A DNA stretch of 64,000 nucleotides from RGIG2041 sp045652745. GTDB lineage: Bacteria; Bacillota; Clostridia; UBA1381; UMGS1253. Numbering within the stretch: position 1 is the stretch's first letter; every line of letters begins with the position of its first letter. Of this stretch, positions 15,504-24,429 are shown piece after piece. The stretch lies in assembly GCA_045652745.1 (NCBI GenBank), contig JAZRUW010000001.1, forward strand, positions 62,001 through 126,000. Reading direction: 5' to 3'. The translations under genes were made by a program, and so were the position numbers. The notes under the pieces were generated by a model. That model did no database searches. It was not told the DNA's origin and worked only from the letters and a program-made list of their open reading frames with translations.

Positions 15504-16703
15504 ATGCGGCATAAACTAAAAATAATTGCTATACTACTTTCCGTATGTCTGCTGAGTTCGGCGATGCCTTGTATGGTGCAGGCGGCGCCGGTGGTGCGTA
15601 TTTGCTTAGACGGGCGCGAAATTGCCAACGGACAAATTACAGACAGCCGTACTTTTGTGCCGATTCGTGTGCTGACGGAAAATCTGGGTTATACGGTGGA
15701 CTGGGACGGCAATACGCAAACGGTTACGGTTAAAAAAGATGCGATTGTGTATTCCATGCAAATCGGCAGCACGAGGGCGCTGCGCACGGAGTACGGTCTC
15801 ATTCGCGAGTACTACATGGATGTGGCGCCGATGCTGATAGATAGCCGCACCTATGTGCCGCTTCGCTTTGTTTCCGAAAGTTTCGGTTGCGGCGTGCTTT
15901 GGGAGGGAGCGACACAAACGGTGTATATTTCCTCTGCTTTACCGATGAATTTGTTCGGCGCGGAATTGAAGCTCGGAGCGACGGATTTGGAAGAGGTTGA
16001 AGTATGGCTTGGCGGCTTGTACGATACCGTTCCCGGTGCGGACGGTGTACAGAGAAATGTTTATATTCAGCAGGATACAAAGTATATTACGGTTTTGGGC
16101 CTTCTCGACGGTCAACTCTTTGAATTTTTCACCAATGACTCTGCGTTGCAGATTGGCGAAACTTATGTTTCGCAGCTTTCTGGCGGTAAATATTCGGATG
16201 CAGCATATGTATTTACGGATGCTTTTGAAGACGGCAGAGTGGTCGGTTTCTATGCCTGTGCGGCGGGCGCTGCTTACAATCCGTACAAGGAAAATGCCGA
16301 CAAGTCGGCAGTCATGGCACAGGAGAGTAAACTGACATTTTATCTGACCAATGCGCTTCGTGAGTTGGCCGGTAAAAAAGCGCTTACATACAGTGAAAGC
16401 TTGGCGCAAGTGGATAAAGCGCACGTGGCCTCGATGGCGGAAAACAACTTTTTTGCACATGAGGGCCTAAACGGCGATGATATAACGGACAGAATTCAAA
16501 GCTCGACAACGCATAAAAAATACACAAAGCTCGCAGAGATTTTAGCGAAAATGCCGAATGCTTATTATGCGTGCTACGGATGGCTCAATTCAAAATCACA
16601 CCGTGCGGCGATGCTCGATAATTCTTATACATACACCGGCATTGCCGTGGACGGCAACATGGGCGAAAATTTATATTACGCACAGGTATTGGTGCGATTG
16701 TAA
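15504..16703 (+). CDS. Secreted stalk-domain plus CAP-domain protein
   Basis: Exported protein of 399 residues. A Sec signal peptide (to about 27, ending MVQA) precedes a copper-amine-oxidase-N-type stalk domain (about 30-125) with the repeated pattern SRTFVPIRVLTENLGY and SRTYVPLRFVSESFG. A middle domain of unknown type follows, then a C-terminal CAP/SCP domain (about 275-399) with LRELAGKKALTYSESLA, a His in FFAHEGLNG and SKSHRAAML. CAP domains of this YkwD kind are secreted and surface-linked; their activity is unclear. ATG 15504 lies 8 nt behind AGGAGG. No operon partner before it; yqeG follows 12 bp later and may be co-transcribed. Confidence 0.87.
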   Translation: MRHKLKIIAILLSVCLLSSAMPCMVQAAPVVRICLDGREIANGQITDSRTFVPIRVLTENLGYTVDWDGNTQTVTVKKDAIVYSMQIGSTRALRTEYGLIREYYMDVAPMLIDSRTYVPLRFVSESFGCGVLWEGATQTVYISSALPMNLFGAELKLGATDLEEVEVWLGGLYDTVPGADGVQRNVYIQQDTKYITVLGLLDGQLFEFFTNDSALQIGETYVSQLSGGKYSDAAYVFTDAFEDGRVVGFYACAAGAAYNPYKENADKSAVMAQESKLTFYLTNALRELAGKKALTYSESLAQVDKAHVASMAENNFFAHEGLNGDDITDRIQSSTTHKKYTKLAEILAKMPNAYYACYGWLNSKSHRAAMLDNSYTYTGIAVDGNMGENLYYAQVLVRL

Positions 16704-16715
16704 TGAGGGAAGATT

Positions 16716-17225
16716 ATGTCAGTTTTTTATCCGAAACTTTATATAGACGGCTTTGGTGATTTGGACATTCCGGCACTGAAAAGGCGCGGAATTGACGGTA
16801 TCGTTTTAGATATTGACAATACGCTTGTGCCGTATCATGTGCCGTCGCCGACGCCGGAGGTTATAGGTTTTGTAGCAAAACTTAAAGAAAACGGTATTTC
16901 GGCGGTGATTGCGTCCAATAATGAAGGAGAGCGTGTAGAACGTTTTGCGCGCGAGCTCGGTGTGTTTGCAATCTACAAGGCGGCAAAACCGCTGCCGGGC
17001 GGACTTTTACGCTGCGCAAAAACCATGGGTGTACACCGAAAGCATACGGCGGTGATCGGTGACCAGATATTTACCGATGTGCTCGGCGCAAATTTGTGCG
17101 GTATGTATTCCATTTTGGTAAAGCCGTTGCCGAGTGCAGAAAATACGTTTTTTAAAGTGAAACGCTACTTTGAACGCATAATATTAAGACGAATGCAGAA
17201 AAGAGGCAAATTATGCAGGAAATAA
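16716..17225 (+). CDS. yqeG: YqeG family HAD-IIIA phosphatase
   Basis: Cytoplasmic HAD-superfamily phosphatase of 169 residues. Motif I is VLDIDNTLV with nucleophile Asp32 and acid/base Asp34, motif II is the ASNNEGERV region, and motif IV is VIGDQIFTDV. The substrate of the bacterial family is not settled; eukaryotic relatives dephosphorylate phosphatidylglycerophosphate, which is an attractive but unproven analogy. It starts a tight cluster, its end overlapping aroE by 13 bases. In other Firmicutes yqeG also lies near aroE, so the linkage is conserved. Confidence 0.92.
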   Translation: MSVFYPKLYIDGFGDLDIPALKRRGIDGIVLDIDNTLVPYHVPSPTPEVIGFVAKLKENGISAVIASNNEGERVERFARELGVFAIYKAAKPLPGGLLRCAKTMGVHRKHTAVIGDQIFTDVLGANLCGMYSILVKPLPSAENTFFKVKRYFERIILRRMQKRGKLCRK

Positions 17226-18055
17226 ACGGAGAAACCAGACTGCTCGGTTTAATAGGTGACCCTGTGGAACATTCCTATTCGCCGCAGATGCATAACTACA
17301 TATCCAAAGCTTATGGCTTAAACTATGCGTACAGTGCACTGCACGTAAAACCGGAAAACCTTGCTGCGGCGATGCGTGGCATCGTTGCGTTAAATTACGC
17401 AGGTGTAAACATCACCGCGCCGCATAAAATCGCTGTGACGCAGTATTTAAATTGGATTTCGGAGGATGCAAAAAAATTCGGGTCGGTCAATACGGTGAAA
17501 AATGCAGACGGCAAACTCTACGGATACAACACGGATGCAGACGGATTTTATCTTTCGCTTTTGGAAGGCGGCGCAGAGGTCATCGGAAAAGATATTTTAA
17601 TTTACGGTGCCGGCGGCGCGACCAGACCGGTTTGTGTGAAGTTTTCGATGCTCGGCGCGAAGAGCATCACGGTGCTTAATCGTACGCAGGAAAAGGCGGA
17701 TGCGCTGGCTAGGTTTGTGAAAGACGCCTGCGATGGAGAAGTTTTAACGCACAGAGAACACAGCCGTTATGATTTGGTCATCAATACAACTCCGTTGGGA
17801 ATGGCGCCGCGTACGGATGCCTGTCCGACGGACGATTTTTCCTATGTGGATACAAACACAGTGGCGGCGGATATGATTTACAATCCGGCGCAGACGGCGT
17901 TTTTAAAGAAAATGGAGGAAAACGGCGCGGCGGTATGCATAAACGGACTCGGAATGTTAATATTTCAGGGCATTGTTGCATATGAAATATTTACGGACAC
18001 AAAAATTGACCGGTCCATATATAAAGAAATAAAAAGAGAGGTATTCGGTTTATGA
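17213..18055 (+). CDS. aroE: Shikimate dehydrogenase
   Basis: NADP-dependent reductase of 280 residues turning 3-dehydroshikimate into shikimate in aromatic amino-acid synthesis. The substrate site is seen in GDPVEHSYSPQMHN and NITAPHKIAV (catalytic Lys), and the nucleotide-binding loop in IYGAGGATRPV, NRTQEKA and INTTPLGM. ATG 17213 follows AGAGG with a 6-nt spacer. It overlaps yqeG upstream and aroK downstream (ATGA), implying translational coupling through the shikimate steps. Confidence 0.95.
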   Translation: MQEINGETRLLGLIGDPVEHSYSPQMHNYISKAYGLNYAYSALHVKPENLAAAMRGIVALNYAGVNITAPHKIAVTQYLNWISEDAKKFGSVNTVKNADGKLYGYNTDADGFYLSLLEGGAEVIGKDILIYGAGGATRPVCVKFSMLGAKSITVLNRTQEKADALARFVKDACDGEVLTHREHSRYDLVINTTPLGMAPRTDACPTDDFSYVDTNTVAADMIYNPAQTAFLKKMEENGAAVCINGLGMLIFQGIVAYEIFTDTKIDRSIYKEIKREVFGL

Positions 18056-18555
18056 AAAACCTGGTTTTAATCGGTTTTATGGGAACCGGAAAGTCTACCG
18101 TCGGAAAAATTTTGGCTAAAAAGCTTGGTTACCGTTTTTTGGATGCGGATGCGGAAATTGAGCGCAGAGAGCAAAAAAGCATTACGCAGATTTTTGAAAC
18201 GTGCGGCGAAGAGGGGTTTCGCAATATAGAAACTGCGGTGCTTTGTGAACTGGCACAAAAGAAAAACTCCGTGATTGCGACGGGCGGCGGCGCCGTACTA
18301 CGAAAGGAAAATATGGACGCGCTACGAAAAAACGGAGTAGTAATTTTACTGCGCGCGCGAATCGAAACGATTGTGCAGCGTGTGGCAGGTAACGATAAGC
18401 GACCGCTTGCCAAAGGGCAAAGCGCGCAAGATTTGGAAGCGAGACTTCAATCGCGCGCAATCTACTATGAAAACCACGATTTTGCATTTGATGTGGAAGA
18501 TTTAAGTCCGATGCAGATTGCAGACAGAATTATAGATATTTATAAAAAGTTATAA
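18052..18555 (+). CDS. aroK: Shikimate kinase
   Basis: ATP-dependent kinase of 167 residues phosphorylating shikimate. The P-loop GFMGTGKST is at about 8-16. The shikimate-binding DADAEIERREQKSI and ATGGGAVLR and the lid region NDKRPLAKG complete the family pattern. The start overlaps the aroE stop as ATGA. 18 bp separate it from aroQ. Length is normal. Confidence 0.95.
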   Translation: MKNLVLIGFMGTGKSTVGKILAKKLGYRFLDADAEIERREQKSITQIFETCGEEGFRNIETAVLCELAQKKNSVIATGGGAVLRKENMDALRKNGVVILLRARIETIVQRVAGNDKRPLAKGQSAQDLEARLQSRAIYYENHDFAFDVEDLSPMQIADRIIDIYKKL

Positions 18556-18573
18556 AAGGGAGCGATACGCAAG

Positions 18574-18999
18574 ATGAAAATTTTAATTATCAACGGTCCG
18601 AATCTAAATATGCTTGGTGTACGTGAGCCGGAGGTGTACGGAAAAGAAACCCTAACGGATATCAATGCCTATGTAGAAAAGATGTGTCCGCAGGCACAGA
18701 TTACGTTCTTCCAAAGCAACTGTGAGGGCGAAATTATAGATGCGATTCACAAGGCGCACACGGATTTTGACGGCATTGTTATCAATCCGGGTGCGTACAC
18801 GCACTACAGTTACGCAATTGCTGACGCGCTCGGCAGCGTGAAAACGCCGGCGGTGGAAGTGCATATTTCCAATATTCACAAGCGTGAGGCATTTCGGCAC
18901 AATTCCGTAACGGCGGCTTCCTGCATCGGTCAGATTTGCGGACTCGGCAAATGCGGTTATGTATTGGCGGTGCAGGCGCTTGTGGAGGCGGCGAAATGA
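18574..18999 (+). CDS. aroQ: 3-dehydroquinate dehydratase, type II
   Basis: Dodecameric class II dehydroquinase of 141 residues that makes 3-dehydroshikimate from 3-dehydroquinate. The signature is INGPNLNMLGVREPEVYG, followed by QSNCEGEIIDAIH, INPGAYTHYSYA and the substrate-binding HISNIHKREAFRHNSV. AGGGAGCG precedes the ATG. The cluster order E-K-Q lacks aroA, B, C and F, which must be elsewhere. It overlaps the following peptidase as ATGA. Confidence 0.95.
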   Translation: MKILIINGPNLNMLGVREPEVYGKETLTDINAYVEKMCPQAQITFFQSNCEGEIIDAIHKAHTDFDGIVINPGAYTHYSYAIADALGSVKTPAVEVHISNIHKREAFRHNSVTAASCIGQICGLGKCGYVLAVQALVEAAK

Positions 19000-20036
19000 A
19001 TGTCAGAATTCGGGTGTTGACGCAAACCCTTTCGGATAAGGAAGCCTATTATATCACAGACGAAAAATGTGTGCGTTATTACAGCGGCTTTTCGGGCGAG
19101 GGCACTTTGCTGATTTCTAAGCATGACTGCATCCTGTTTACAGATTCGCGCTATACGGAAGCGGCAGGCAAGCAAACAGATGTCGCGGTCTATGATATCG
19201 CGGATGGTTTGCAAAACGGTTTTCCTGCGGATATTGAACGCGTGAAAATTTGTGAGCAGCATATTACGCTTGCGCAGTATAATCGCTTGAAAGCGCTTTT
19301 GCCGAATGTAGAATTTATTTCGGATGCAGGTGTGATTTTGCAAGCGCGTATGATTAAGGACGTGTCAGAACTGGCACGCATCAAAAAAGCGTCTGCGATT
19401 GCCGAAACGGCGTATGAAAATCTGCTCGACCGTGTGCGCGTTGGTGTGACCGAGAAAGAACTCGCGTTAGAGTTTGAGTGGATGTGTCGCAAAAGCGGGG
19501 CAGAGGGTATGAGCTTTGATATGATTGTTGCAAGCGGGCCGCATTCGTCTATGCCGCATGCTACCGTAACAGACAGAGCGCTTGCATGCGGTGATTTTAT
19601 TACGTTTGATTTCGGCTGTGTATATGACGGCTATTGTTCGGATATGACACGTACCGTTGTACTCGGTTCTTGCTCGGAAGAGCAACGCAAGGTTTATGAC
19701 ACTGTGCTATGCGCACAGCTTGCAGGTCTTGCGGCCGTCAAGGCAGGTGCGTTATGCAGTGTTGCAGATGCGGCGGCCAGAGATGTAATTGTGTCGGCGG
19801 GGTACGGCCGATACTTCGGACACTCGCTCGGCCACGGCGTGGGTATGGACGTGCATGAAGCGCCGAATTTGTCTCCGAAATCTGAATTGACTTTGCAGGA
19901 CGGAATGGTTGTCACCGTAGAGCCGGGTATCTATTTGCCGAATAAATTCGGTGTACGAATTGAGGATTTGGTGGTCGTAAACGGGCAAAATTGCGAACTT
20001 CTTACAAAAAATAGCAAAGATTTGCGTATAATTTAA
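18996..20036 (+). CDS. M24 family Xaa-Pro aminopeptidase
   Basis: Cytoplasmic metallopeptidase of 346 residues releasing N-terminal residues next to proline. An N-terminal creatinase-like domain (to about 115) is followed by the pita-bread catalytic domain. The metal ligands are recognisable in FDFGCVYDGYCSDMTRT (two Asp), GHSLGHGVG (His), EPGIY and IEDLV (two Glu). ATG 18996 overlaps the aroQ stop as ATGA; a longer frame begins inside aroQ without a binding site. The order aroQ-peptidase-efp is common in Firmicutes, and Xaa-Pro peptidase next to EF-P links proline handling with polyproline translation. Confidence 0.92.
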   Translation: MNVRIRVLTQTLSDKEAYYITDEKCVRYYSGFSGEGTLLISKHDCILFTDSRYTEAAGKQTDVAVYDIADGLQNGFPADIERVKICEQHITLAQYNRLKALLPNVEFISDAGVILQARMIKDVSELARIKKASAIAETAYENLLDRVRVGVTEKELALEFEWMCRKSGAEGMSFDMIVASGPHSSMPHATVTDRALACGDFITFDFGCVYDGYCSDMTRTVVLGSCSEEQRKVYDTVLCAQLAGLAAVKAGALCSVADAAARDVIVSAGYGRYFGHSLGHGVGMDVHEAPNLSPKSELTLQDGMVVTVEPGIYLPNKFGVRIEDLVVVNGQNCELLTKNSKDLRII

Positions 20037-20044
20037 AAAAAGAC

Positions 20045-20073
20045 TTGTATTTTTCCAAGTTTTAATATACAAT
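20045..20073 (+). promoter_or_regulatory. Probable efp promoter
   Basis: TTGTAT (20045-20050), 17-bp spacer, TACAAT (20068-20073), between the peptidase stop and efp. Confidence 0.6.
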
Positions 20074-20108
20074 ATATTAGGATAAAAAAGCTTTTGGAGG
20101 TAAGATAT

Positions 20109-20666
20109 ATGATTTCAGCAGGTGATTTTAGAAACGGTGTAACCTTTGAAGAAAACGGCAACGTTTTCCAGGTTGTAGAATTTCAGCATGTAAAGCCGGG
20201 TAAGGGTGCAGCTTTCGTAAGAACAAAGCTTAAGAACGTAATTACCGGCGGCGTAGTGGAAAAGACCTACAGACCGACAGAAAAAATGCCGAAGGCACAC
20301 ATCGAGCGTAAGGACTACGAGTATTCCTACTCTGATGGTGACCTGTACTATTTCATGGATCAGGAATCTTTTGAACTTATGCCGCTTTCCGCTGAGCAGC
20401 TCGGCGATGCGCTTAAATTTGTAACTGAGAATATGCCGGTTAAGGTGCTCAGCTACAAGGGCAACGTATTTGGTGTAGAACCGCCGACGTTCGTAGAGCT
20501 CGACGTTATTGAAACTGAGCCGGGCGTAAAGGGTGATACCGCTACAAACGTAACCAAGCCGGCTACCGTAGAAACCGGTGCTACCATTTTTGTGCCGCTG
20601 TTTGTAAACCAGGGTGACAGAATCAGAATTGATACACGTACCGGCGAGTATATGGAACGCGTATAA
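20109..20666 (+). CDS. efp: Elongation factor P
   Basis: Translation factor of 185 residues that binds between the P and E sites and helps ribosomes pass proline stretches. It has the three-barrel organisation: KOW-like N-terminal domain with Lys32 at the loop tip (VKPGKGAAF, the usual modification site), a central domain, and the C-terminal OB fold ending DRIRIDTRTGEYMERV. GGAGG at 20096-20100 supports ATG 20109. Codon use is that of a highly expressed gene. Located after the aro/peptidase cluster as in many Firmicutes. No modification enzyme is visible nearby. Confidence 0.97.
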   Translation: MISAGDFRNGVTFEENGNVFQVVEFQHVKPGKGAAFVRTKLKNVITGGVVEKTYRPTEKMPKAHIERKDYEYSYSDGDLYYFMDQESFELMPLSAEQLGDALKFVTENMPVKVLSYKGNVFGVEPPTFVELDVIETEPGVKGDTATNVTKPATVETGATIFVPLFVNQGDRIRIDTRTGEYMERV

Positions 20667-20742
20667 TGGGTATACTGAGCTTTGCGGTTGTATATAATCG
20701 CTAAAGTAACCGCCGCCGTGTGCGGCAGAAACGGAGACGAAC

Positions 20743-21183
20743 ATGGAGAATATTGTAAAGAAAGTTGCATACTTACAGGGACTTGTAGACGGTCTGGAAA
20801 TCAGCGATAAGACGGACGAAGGCAAAGTGCTTCTTAAAATTGTTGAGCTTCTCGATGATATGGCCGAAGCCATTGATGAACTTGCTGCTGAGCAGGAAGA
20901 ACTCATGGAACAGGTTGATGAAATCGATGAAGATCTCGCTGCAGTTGAAGATGATCTCTATGAAGAGGATTGTGACTGCGGTTGCGATGACTGCGATTGT
21001 GACGACGATATGGAGTATTACGAAATCGAATGTCCGAGCTGTAAGGAAATTATCTACCTTGATGAGGATATTTTTGATACGGATGCACCGATTGAGTGTC
21101 CGAACTGCGGTCAGGAAATCGAACTTGATTTTGACTGTGACTGTGATTGCGACGATTGCGATTGCGGTTGCGACGAAGAGTAA
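20743..21183 (+). CDS. CD1247-type Cys/Asp-rich zinc-ribbon protein
   Basis: Protein of 146 residues in three parts. An N-terminal helical, coiled-coil domain (VAYLQGLVDGLEIS onward, to about 72) matches the clostridial CD1247 N-terminal domain. A first Cys/Asp block (DCDCGCDDCDCDDD) follows. A zinc-ribbon core has IECPSCKEIIYL and IECPNCGQEIEL, four Cys in two CPxC knuckles. A second Cys/Asp block (DCDCDCDDCDCGCDEE) ends the protein. The two acidic blocks are unusual and could bind metal ions. GGAGACGAAC precedes the ATG. It follows efp closely and may be co-transcribed. Function unknown. Confidence 0.82.
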   Translation: MENIVKKVAYLQGLVDGLEISDKTDEGKVLLKIVELLDDMAEAIDELAAEQEELMEQVDEIDEDLAAVEDDLYEEDCDCGCDDCDCDDDMEYYEIECPSCKEIIYLDEDIFDTDAPIECPNCGQEIELDFDCDCDCDDCDCGCDEE

Positions 21184-21193
21184 TTTAAGAATG

Positions 21194-21228
21194 AAAAATC
21201 CCTTATCCGATTGGATAAGGGATTTTTT
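21194..21228. terminator. Bidirectional terminator shared with tRNA-Arg
   Basis: 15-bp stem AAAAATCCCTTATCC/complement with GATT loop. It has T-runs on both strands, stopping the + strand CD1247-type gene and the - strand tRNA-Arg. Confidence 0.9.
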
Positions 21229-21304
21229 GGTACGCCTGATGCGATTCGAACGCACGACCTCCAGAGTCGGAGTCTGACACTCTATCCAACTGAGCTACAG
21301 GCGC
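21228..21304 (-). tRNA. tRNA-Arg (anticodon CCG)
   Basis: 77-nt cloverleaf on the minus strand, 5' GCGCCTGTAGCTCAG, anticodon loop CTCCGAC (CCG, complement at 21268-21270), encoded CCA. The 3' end touches the shared terminator. Reads CGG codons. Confidence 0.95.
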
Positions 21305-21321
21305 GCAATTGTGCGTAAATT

Positions 21322-21350
21322 AGTTTACCTCTTTTTGGCTGTTTTGTCAA
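21322..21350 (-). promoter_or_regulatory. tRNA-Arg promoter
   Basis: Minus strand TTGACA (21350-21345), 17-bp spacer, TAAACT (21327-21322). Confidence 0.8.
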
Positions 21351-21404
21351 GGGATTTATGTGATGTAAACCAATTATAAAGGATAAGAAAATATATCAAT
21401 TCGT

Positions 21405-21433
21405 TTGACTTGAGAGAATAAATATGTTATGAT
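21405..21433 (+). promoter_or_regulatory. Promoter of the yybS-gdpP-rplI-dnaB cluster
   Basis: TTGACT (21405-21410), 17-bp spacer, TATGAT (21428-21433). Confidence 0.8.
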
Positions 21434-21489
21434 AAATATAATTATGATTTAACATGGGTTTTTGTGCCGTTTTTCAGGAAAAGGATGTG

Positions 21490-22404
21490 ATGGCATTGGA
21501 ACAGAATAAGAATGTAACACGCGGCGAAATTGCGCTTACCTATATTGCATTATCGGTGTTAAGTTTCACGGCATTGACGGTTGGGTTTTACAGTTGGATT
21601 TTCTCTTTGTTTATTCCCGCTTTGCTTGCATATACATTGGTGCGTGCGGGATGGAAACACGCGCTTTTACAATCCGGTTTATTTGTTTTGTTTTTCAGTT
21701 TTATACACGAAGGTTTTTTTGAGCCTGTACTTACACCGCTGTTTGCCGGTGTAACGGTCGGCGTGTGTGTGCGCAGGCGAAAAACGCTTCTGTACACGGT
21801 TTCGCTGACTACGGTTATGATGTTGGCGGCAGAAATTATTTTATATTTTTCCGATGCGTTTCGTGCAGATTCACAATTGCATTTTGCTCAAAATTTCGCT
21901 GAGCAGAGTGCACAGGTTGTGAGCGAACTCGGGCTTGGGGCAAAAGAAAGCGCGATGCTGATTGAAATGATGCAGGTTTATACGCCGGCGGTTTTCTTGC
22001 TTTCTATGGCTTTGTGTGCGTATGGTATTGTGTTCTTCCTGCGCATGACTTTTAGAAAAAAAGCACCGGAGTTGGCGGCGTTTTATCCTCGATTCAGAGA
22101 TTTGCAGGTGACGCGCGGTTGTTTGCTTGTTTGGATGCTCAGTTGGGGTGTTGGGTTATTTAGTGAAGGCGTATTCTCTGTCACGATGGCGAATCTGGCT
22201 GTTGTGCTGAGCAGTTATATCATTGTGTGCGGCTTCGCGGTTTTGGTGTTTTGGATGTTGCGTGTGCGCTCCGTGTTTTTGCGGGTGTTATTGTGCGTTC
22301 TTCTGCTTTGGTTTTTTTCGTTTGCAACACCGATTGCATTTGCTTTGGGTGTACTGGATATGTCCTTTCATTTTCGCACAAAGAAAAGAGGCGATAGAAA
22401 ATGA
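21490..22404 (+). CDS. yybS: YybS family membrane protein (DUF2232)
   Basis: Integral membrane protein of 304 residues with about seven to eight hydrophobic helices and little else. The pattern and its place directly before gdpP, rplI and dnaB identify it as the YybS/DUF2232 type. The molecular role of the family is unknown; some relatives resemble substrate-binding membrane subunits. ATG 21490 follows AAAAGGATG; an upstream ATG at 21454 lacks a binding site. The stop overlaps the gdpP start as ATGA, so the two proteins are likely made in step. Confidence 0.85.
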   Translation: MALEQNKNVTRGEIALTYIALSVLSFTALTVGFYSWIFSLFIPALLAYTLVRAGWKHALLQSGLFVLFFSFIHEGFFEPVLTPLFAGVTVGVCVRRRKTLLYTVSLTTVMMLAAEIILYFSDAFRADSQLHFAQNFAEQSAQVVSELGLGAKESAMLIEMMQVYTPAVFLLSMALCAYGIVFFLRMTFRKKAPELAAFYPRFRDLQVTRGCLLVWMLSWGVGLFSEGVFSVTMANLAVVLSSYIIVCGFAVLVFWMLRVRSVFLRVLLCVLLLWFFSFATPIAFALGVLDMSFHFRTKKRGDRK

Positions 22405-24404
22405 AAAGTAAATACTTTTTAAGAAGACTCAACAGTGCGATGAGCGTAGCACAGTGGTGCGTGCTTGTCTGTGCGGTTTTGACCTTTATTACAGGACCTG
22501 CACAGTACGGACTTGCCATTGCCGAAGCAGTATTGTTTTTGGTTTTGGTATGTTTAAATTTTCTCGAAAAGAAATACCGTGCGCGCGATGTGGCGGAGTA
22601 TGCGGAAAAACTCAGTGAACACATGGACTCCGCAACCAAGGACTCGCTTGTAAACTTTCCGTTTCCGATGGTGGTTACACAACTCGACGGTAAGGTGTCT
22701 TGGTACAATCAGGGCTTTGCAAAAATCGTGCAGGGCGAGTCTTTGTTTGAAAGATACATTATGGAAATTGTGGAAGACCTCAAGTGGAGCGATGTACTTC
22801 GTATGCGAGAGGGTATTACGATCGATGTAACATACAACGACCGTGAATACAGTGTTTCCGGAAATATTATCAAGCCGGACCGCAAGCATGAAAATGATTA
22901 TCTTGTTTTGTTGTATTGGCTTGATGTTACGCAGACCAATTCACTTAAAAGAAAATATTTAGATGAAAAAACGGATGTTGCCGTAATTATGTTTGACAAT
23001 TACGATGACATTTTAAACAATATGGAGGATGTGGCAAAGCCGCAGTTGATTTCTGCATTCGACCGTAAGGTGAATGCCTGGGTTTCTGGCATTTCCGGCA
23101 TTTTGAAAAAGACAGAACGTGACCGTTATCTGTTTTTCTTTGAACATCGCTATCTTCAGAAATTGATTGACCGTAAATTTGAAATTTTGGAACAGGTGCG
23201 TGAACTCAATGAGGGCAATAAAGCGCCGGCAACGGTCAGCATCGGTATCGGCACGGGCGGTGAAAACCTGAATGTAAATGATGCCTATGCCCGCATGGCA
23301 CTCGATATGGCGCTTGGCCGCGGCGGTGACCAGGCGGTAATCAAGGACGATGCACAGTTTAAGTTCTATGGCGGTAAGACGAAAGAACACGAAAAGAGTA
23401 CACGTGTAAAATCCCGCGTTATTGCTTATGCACTTTGTCAGCTGATTGAAAATAAGCAGCGTGTAGTTTTAATGGGACATAAAACGCCGGACTTTGACGT
23501 GGTTGGTGCGGCAATCGGTTTGTCGCGCGTGGCAAAAAACAGAAATAAGCCGGTATATATCGTGTGCGGCGAGCACGGACACGGTGTGGAAAATGTCTTG
23601 GAAATGATGCGCAAGCAGGAAGACTGTAAGGGTATGTTTGTCCTGCCACAGGAGGCAGATGCACTTGTAGATGAAGATACGCTTTTGATTGTTGTGGATA
23701 CGCACAGACCGAGCAGAACAGAAAATGAGCAGCTCTTAGCAAAAGCCGGTGAAATTGTTTTGATTGACCATCACCGCAGAAGTACGGAGTTTATTGAAAA
23801 TTGTTCTTTGGTTTATCACGAGCCATATGCATCATCCACTTCGGAAATGGTTGCGGAACTGTTGCAGTATACGGATAACCGTGTCGCATTGACCAAATCG
23901 GAAGCGGAGGCAATCTATGCAGGCATTTGCCTGGATACAAAGCATTTCACGTTTAAAACCGGTGTCAGAACCTTTGATGCGGCATCGTTTTTGCGCAAAC
24001 ACGGCGTGGATACGGTTGCAGTAAAAAAACTGTTCCAGTCGGATTTACAACAGTATAACAGCCGTAGCAGTATCGTCAGCCGTATGGAAATGGTGTATGA
24101 CAATGTTGCTGTTTCCGTGTGCGAGGATGCAATGGAAAATGTGAATATTTTAGCTGCACAGGCTGCGGATGAAATGCTCAATTTGGATGGAGTCGAGTGT
24201 TCGTTTGCCATTGTACGCATGGAGGATATAACCTTTATCAGCGGTCGCTCATGGGGCAAAATCAACGTGCAGGTGATTTTGGAAAAACTCGGTGGCGGCG
24301 GTCATTTGACGGTGGCCGGTGCACAATTAGAGCACGAACCGCTAAAGGCGAAAGAAATGCTTTTGGAGGCACTGGAGACCTATTTTAGTGAACAAAGCAA
24401 ATAA
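22401..24404 (+). CDS. gdpP: Cyclic-di-AMP phosphodiesterase GdpP
   Basis: Membrane-bound enzyme of 667 residues hydrolysing c-di-AMP to pApA. Two N-terminal membrane helices are followed by a PAS-like domain (about 75-180), a degenerate GGDEF domain (about 185-310) and the DHH-DHHA1 catalytic part. Metal-site motifs are GHKTPDFDVVGA (about 358-369), VVDTHRP, and DHH at 456-458. The DHHA1 glycine motif GGGGH is at 631-635. It controls the second messenger tied to potassium and wall homeostasis. The ATGA overlap with yybS and 25-bp gap to rplI place it in the Firmicute cluster. Confidence 0.95.
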   Translation: MKSKYFLRRLNSAMSVAQWCVLVCAVLTFITGPAQYGLAIAEAVLFLVLVCLNFLEKKYRARDVAEYAEKLSEHMDSATKDSLVNFPFPMVVTQLDGKVSWYNQGFAKIVQGESLFERYIMEIVEDLKWSDVLRMREGITIDVTYNDREYSVSGNIIKPDRKHENDYLVLLYWLDVTQTNSLKRKYLDEKTDVAVIMFDNYDDILNNMEDVAKPQLISAFDRKVNAWVSGISGILKKTERDRYLFFFEHRYLQKLIDRKFEILEQVRELNEGNKAPATVSIGIGTGGENLNVNDAYARMALDMALGRGGDQAVIKDDAQFKFYGGKTKEHEKSTRVKSRVIAYALCQLIENKQRVVLMGHKTPDFDVVGAAIGLSRVAKNRNKPVYIVCGEHGHGVENVLEMMRKQEDCKGMFVLPQEADALVDEDTLLIVVDTHRPSRTENEQLLAKAGEIVLIDHHRRSTEFIENCSLVYHEPYASSTSEMVAELLQYTDNRVALTKSEAEAIYAGICLDTKHFTFKTGVRTFDAASFLRKHGVDTVAVKKLFQSDLQQYNSRSSIVSRMEMVYDNVAVSVCEDAMENVNILAAQAADEMLNLDGVECSFAIVRMEDITFISGRSWGKINVQVILEKLGGGGHLTVAGAQLEHEPLKAKEMLLEALETYFSEQSK

Positions 24405-24429
24405 TGATAAATAACCGGAGGGGAATACA

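Noticed and set aside
21001..21180. Sequencing artefact in the GAC/TGC-rich repeats of the CD1247-type gene
   Set aside because: The frame is kept throughout, both blocks are in phase and the family normally ends this way.
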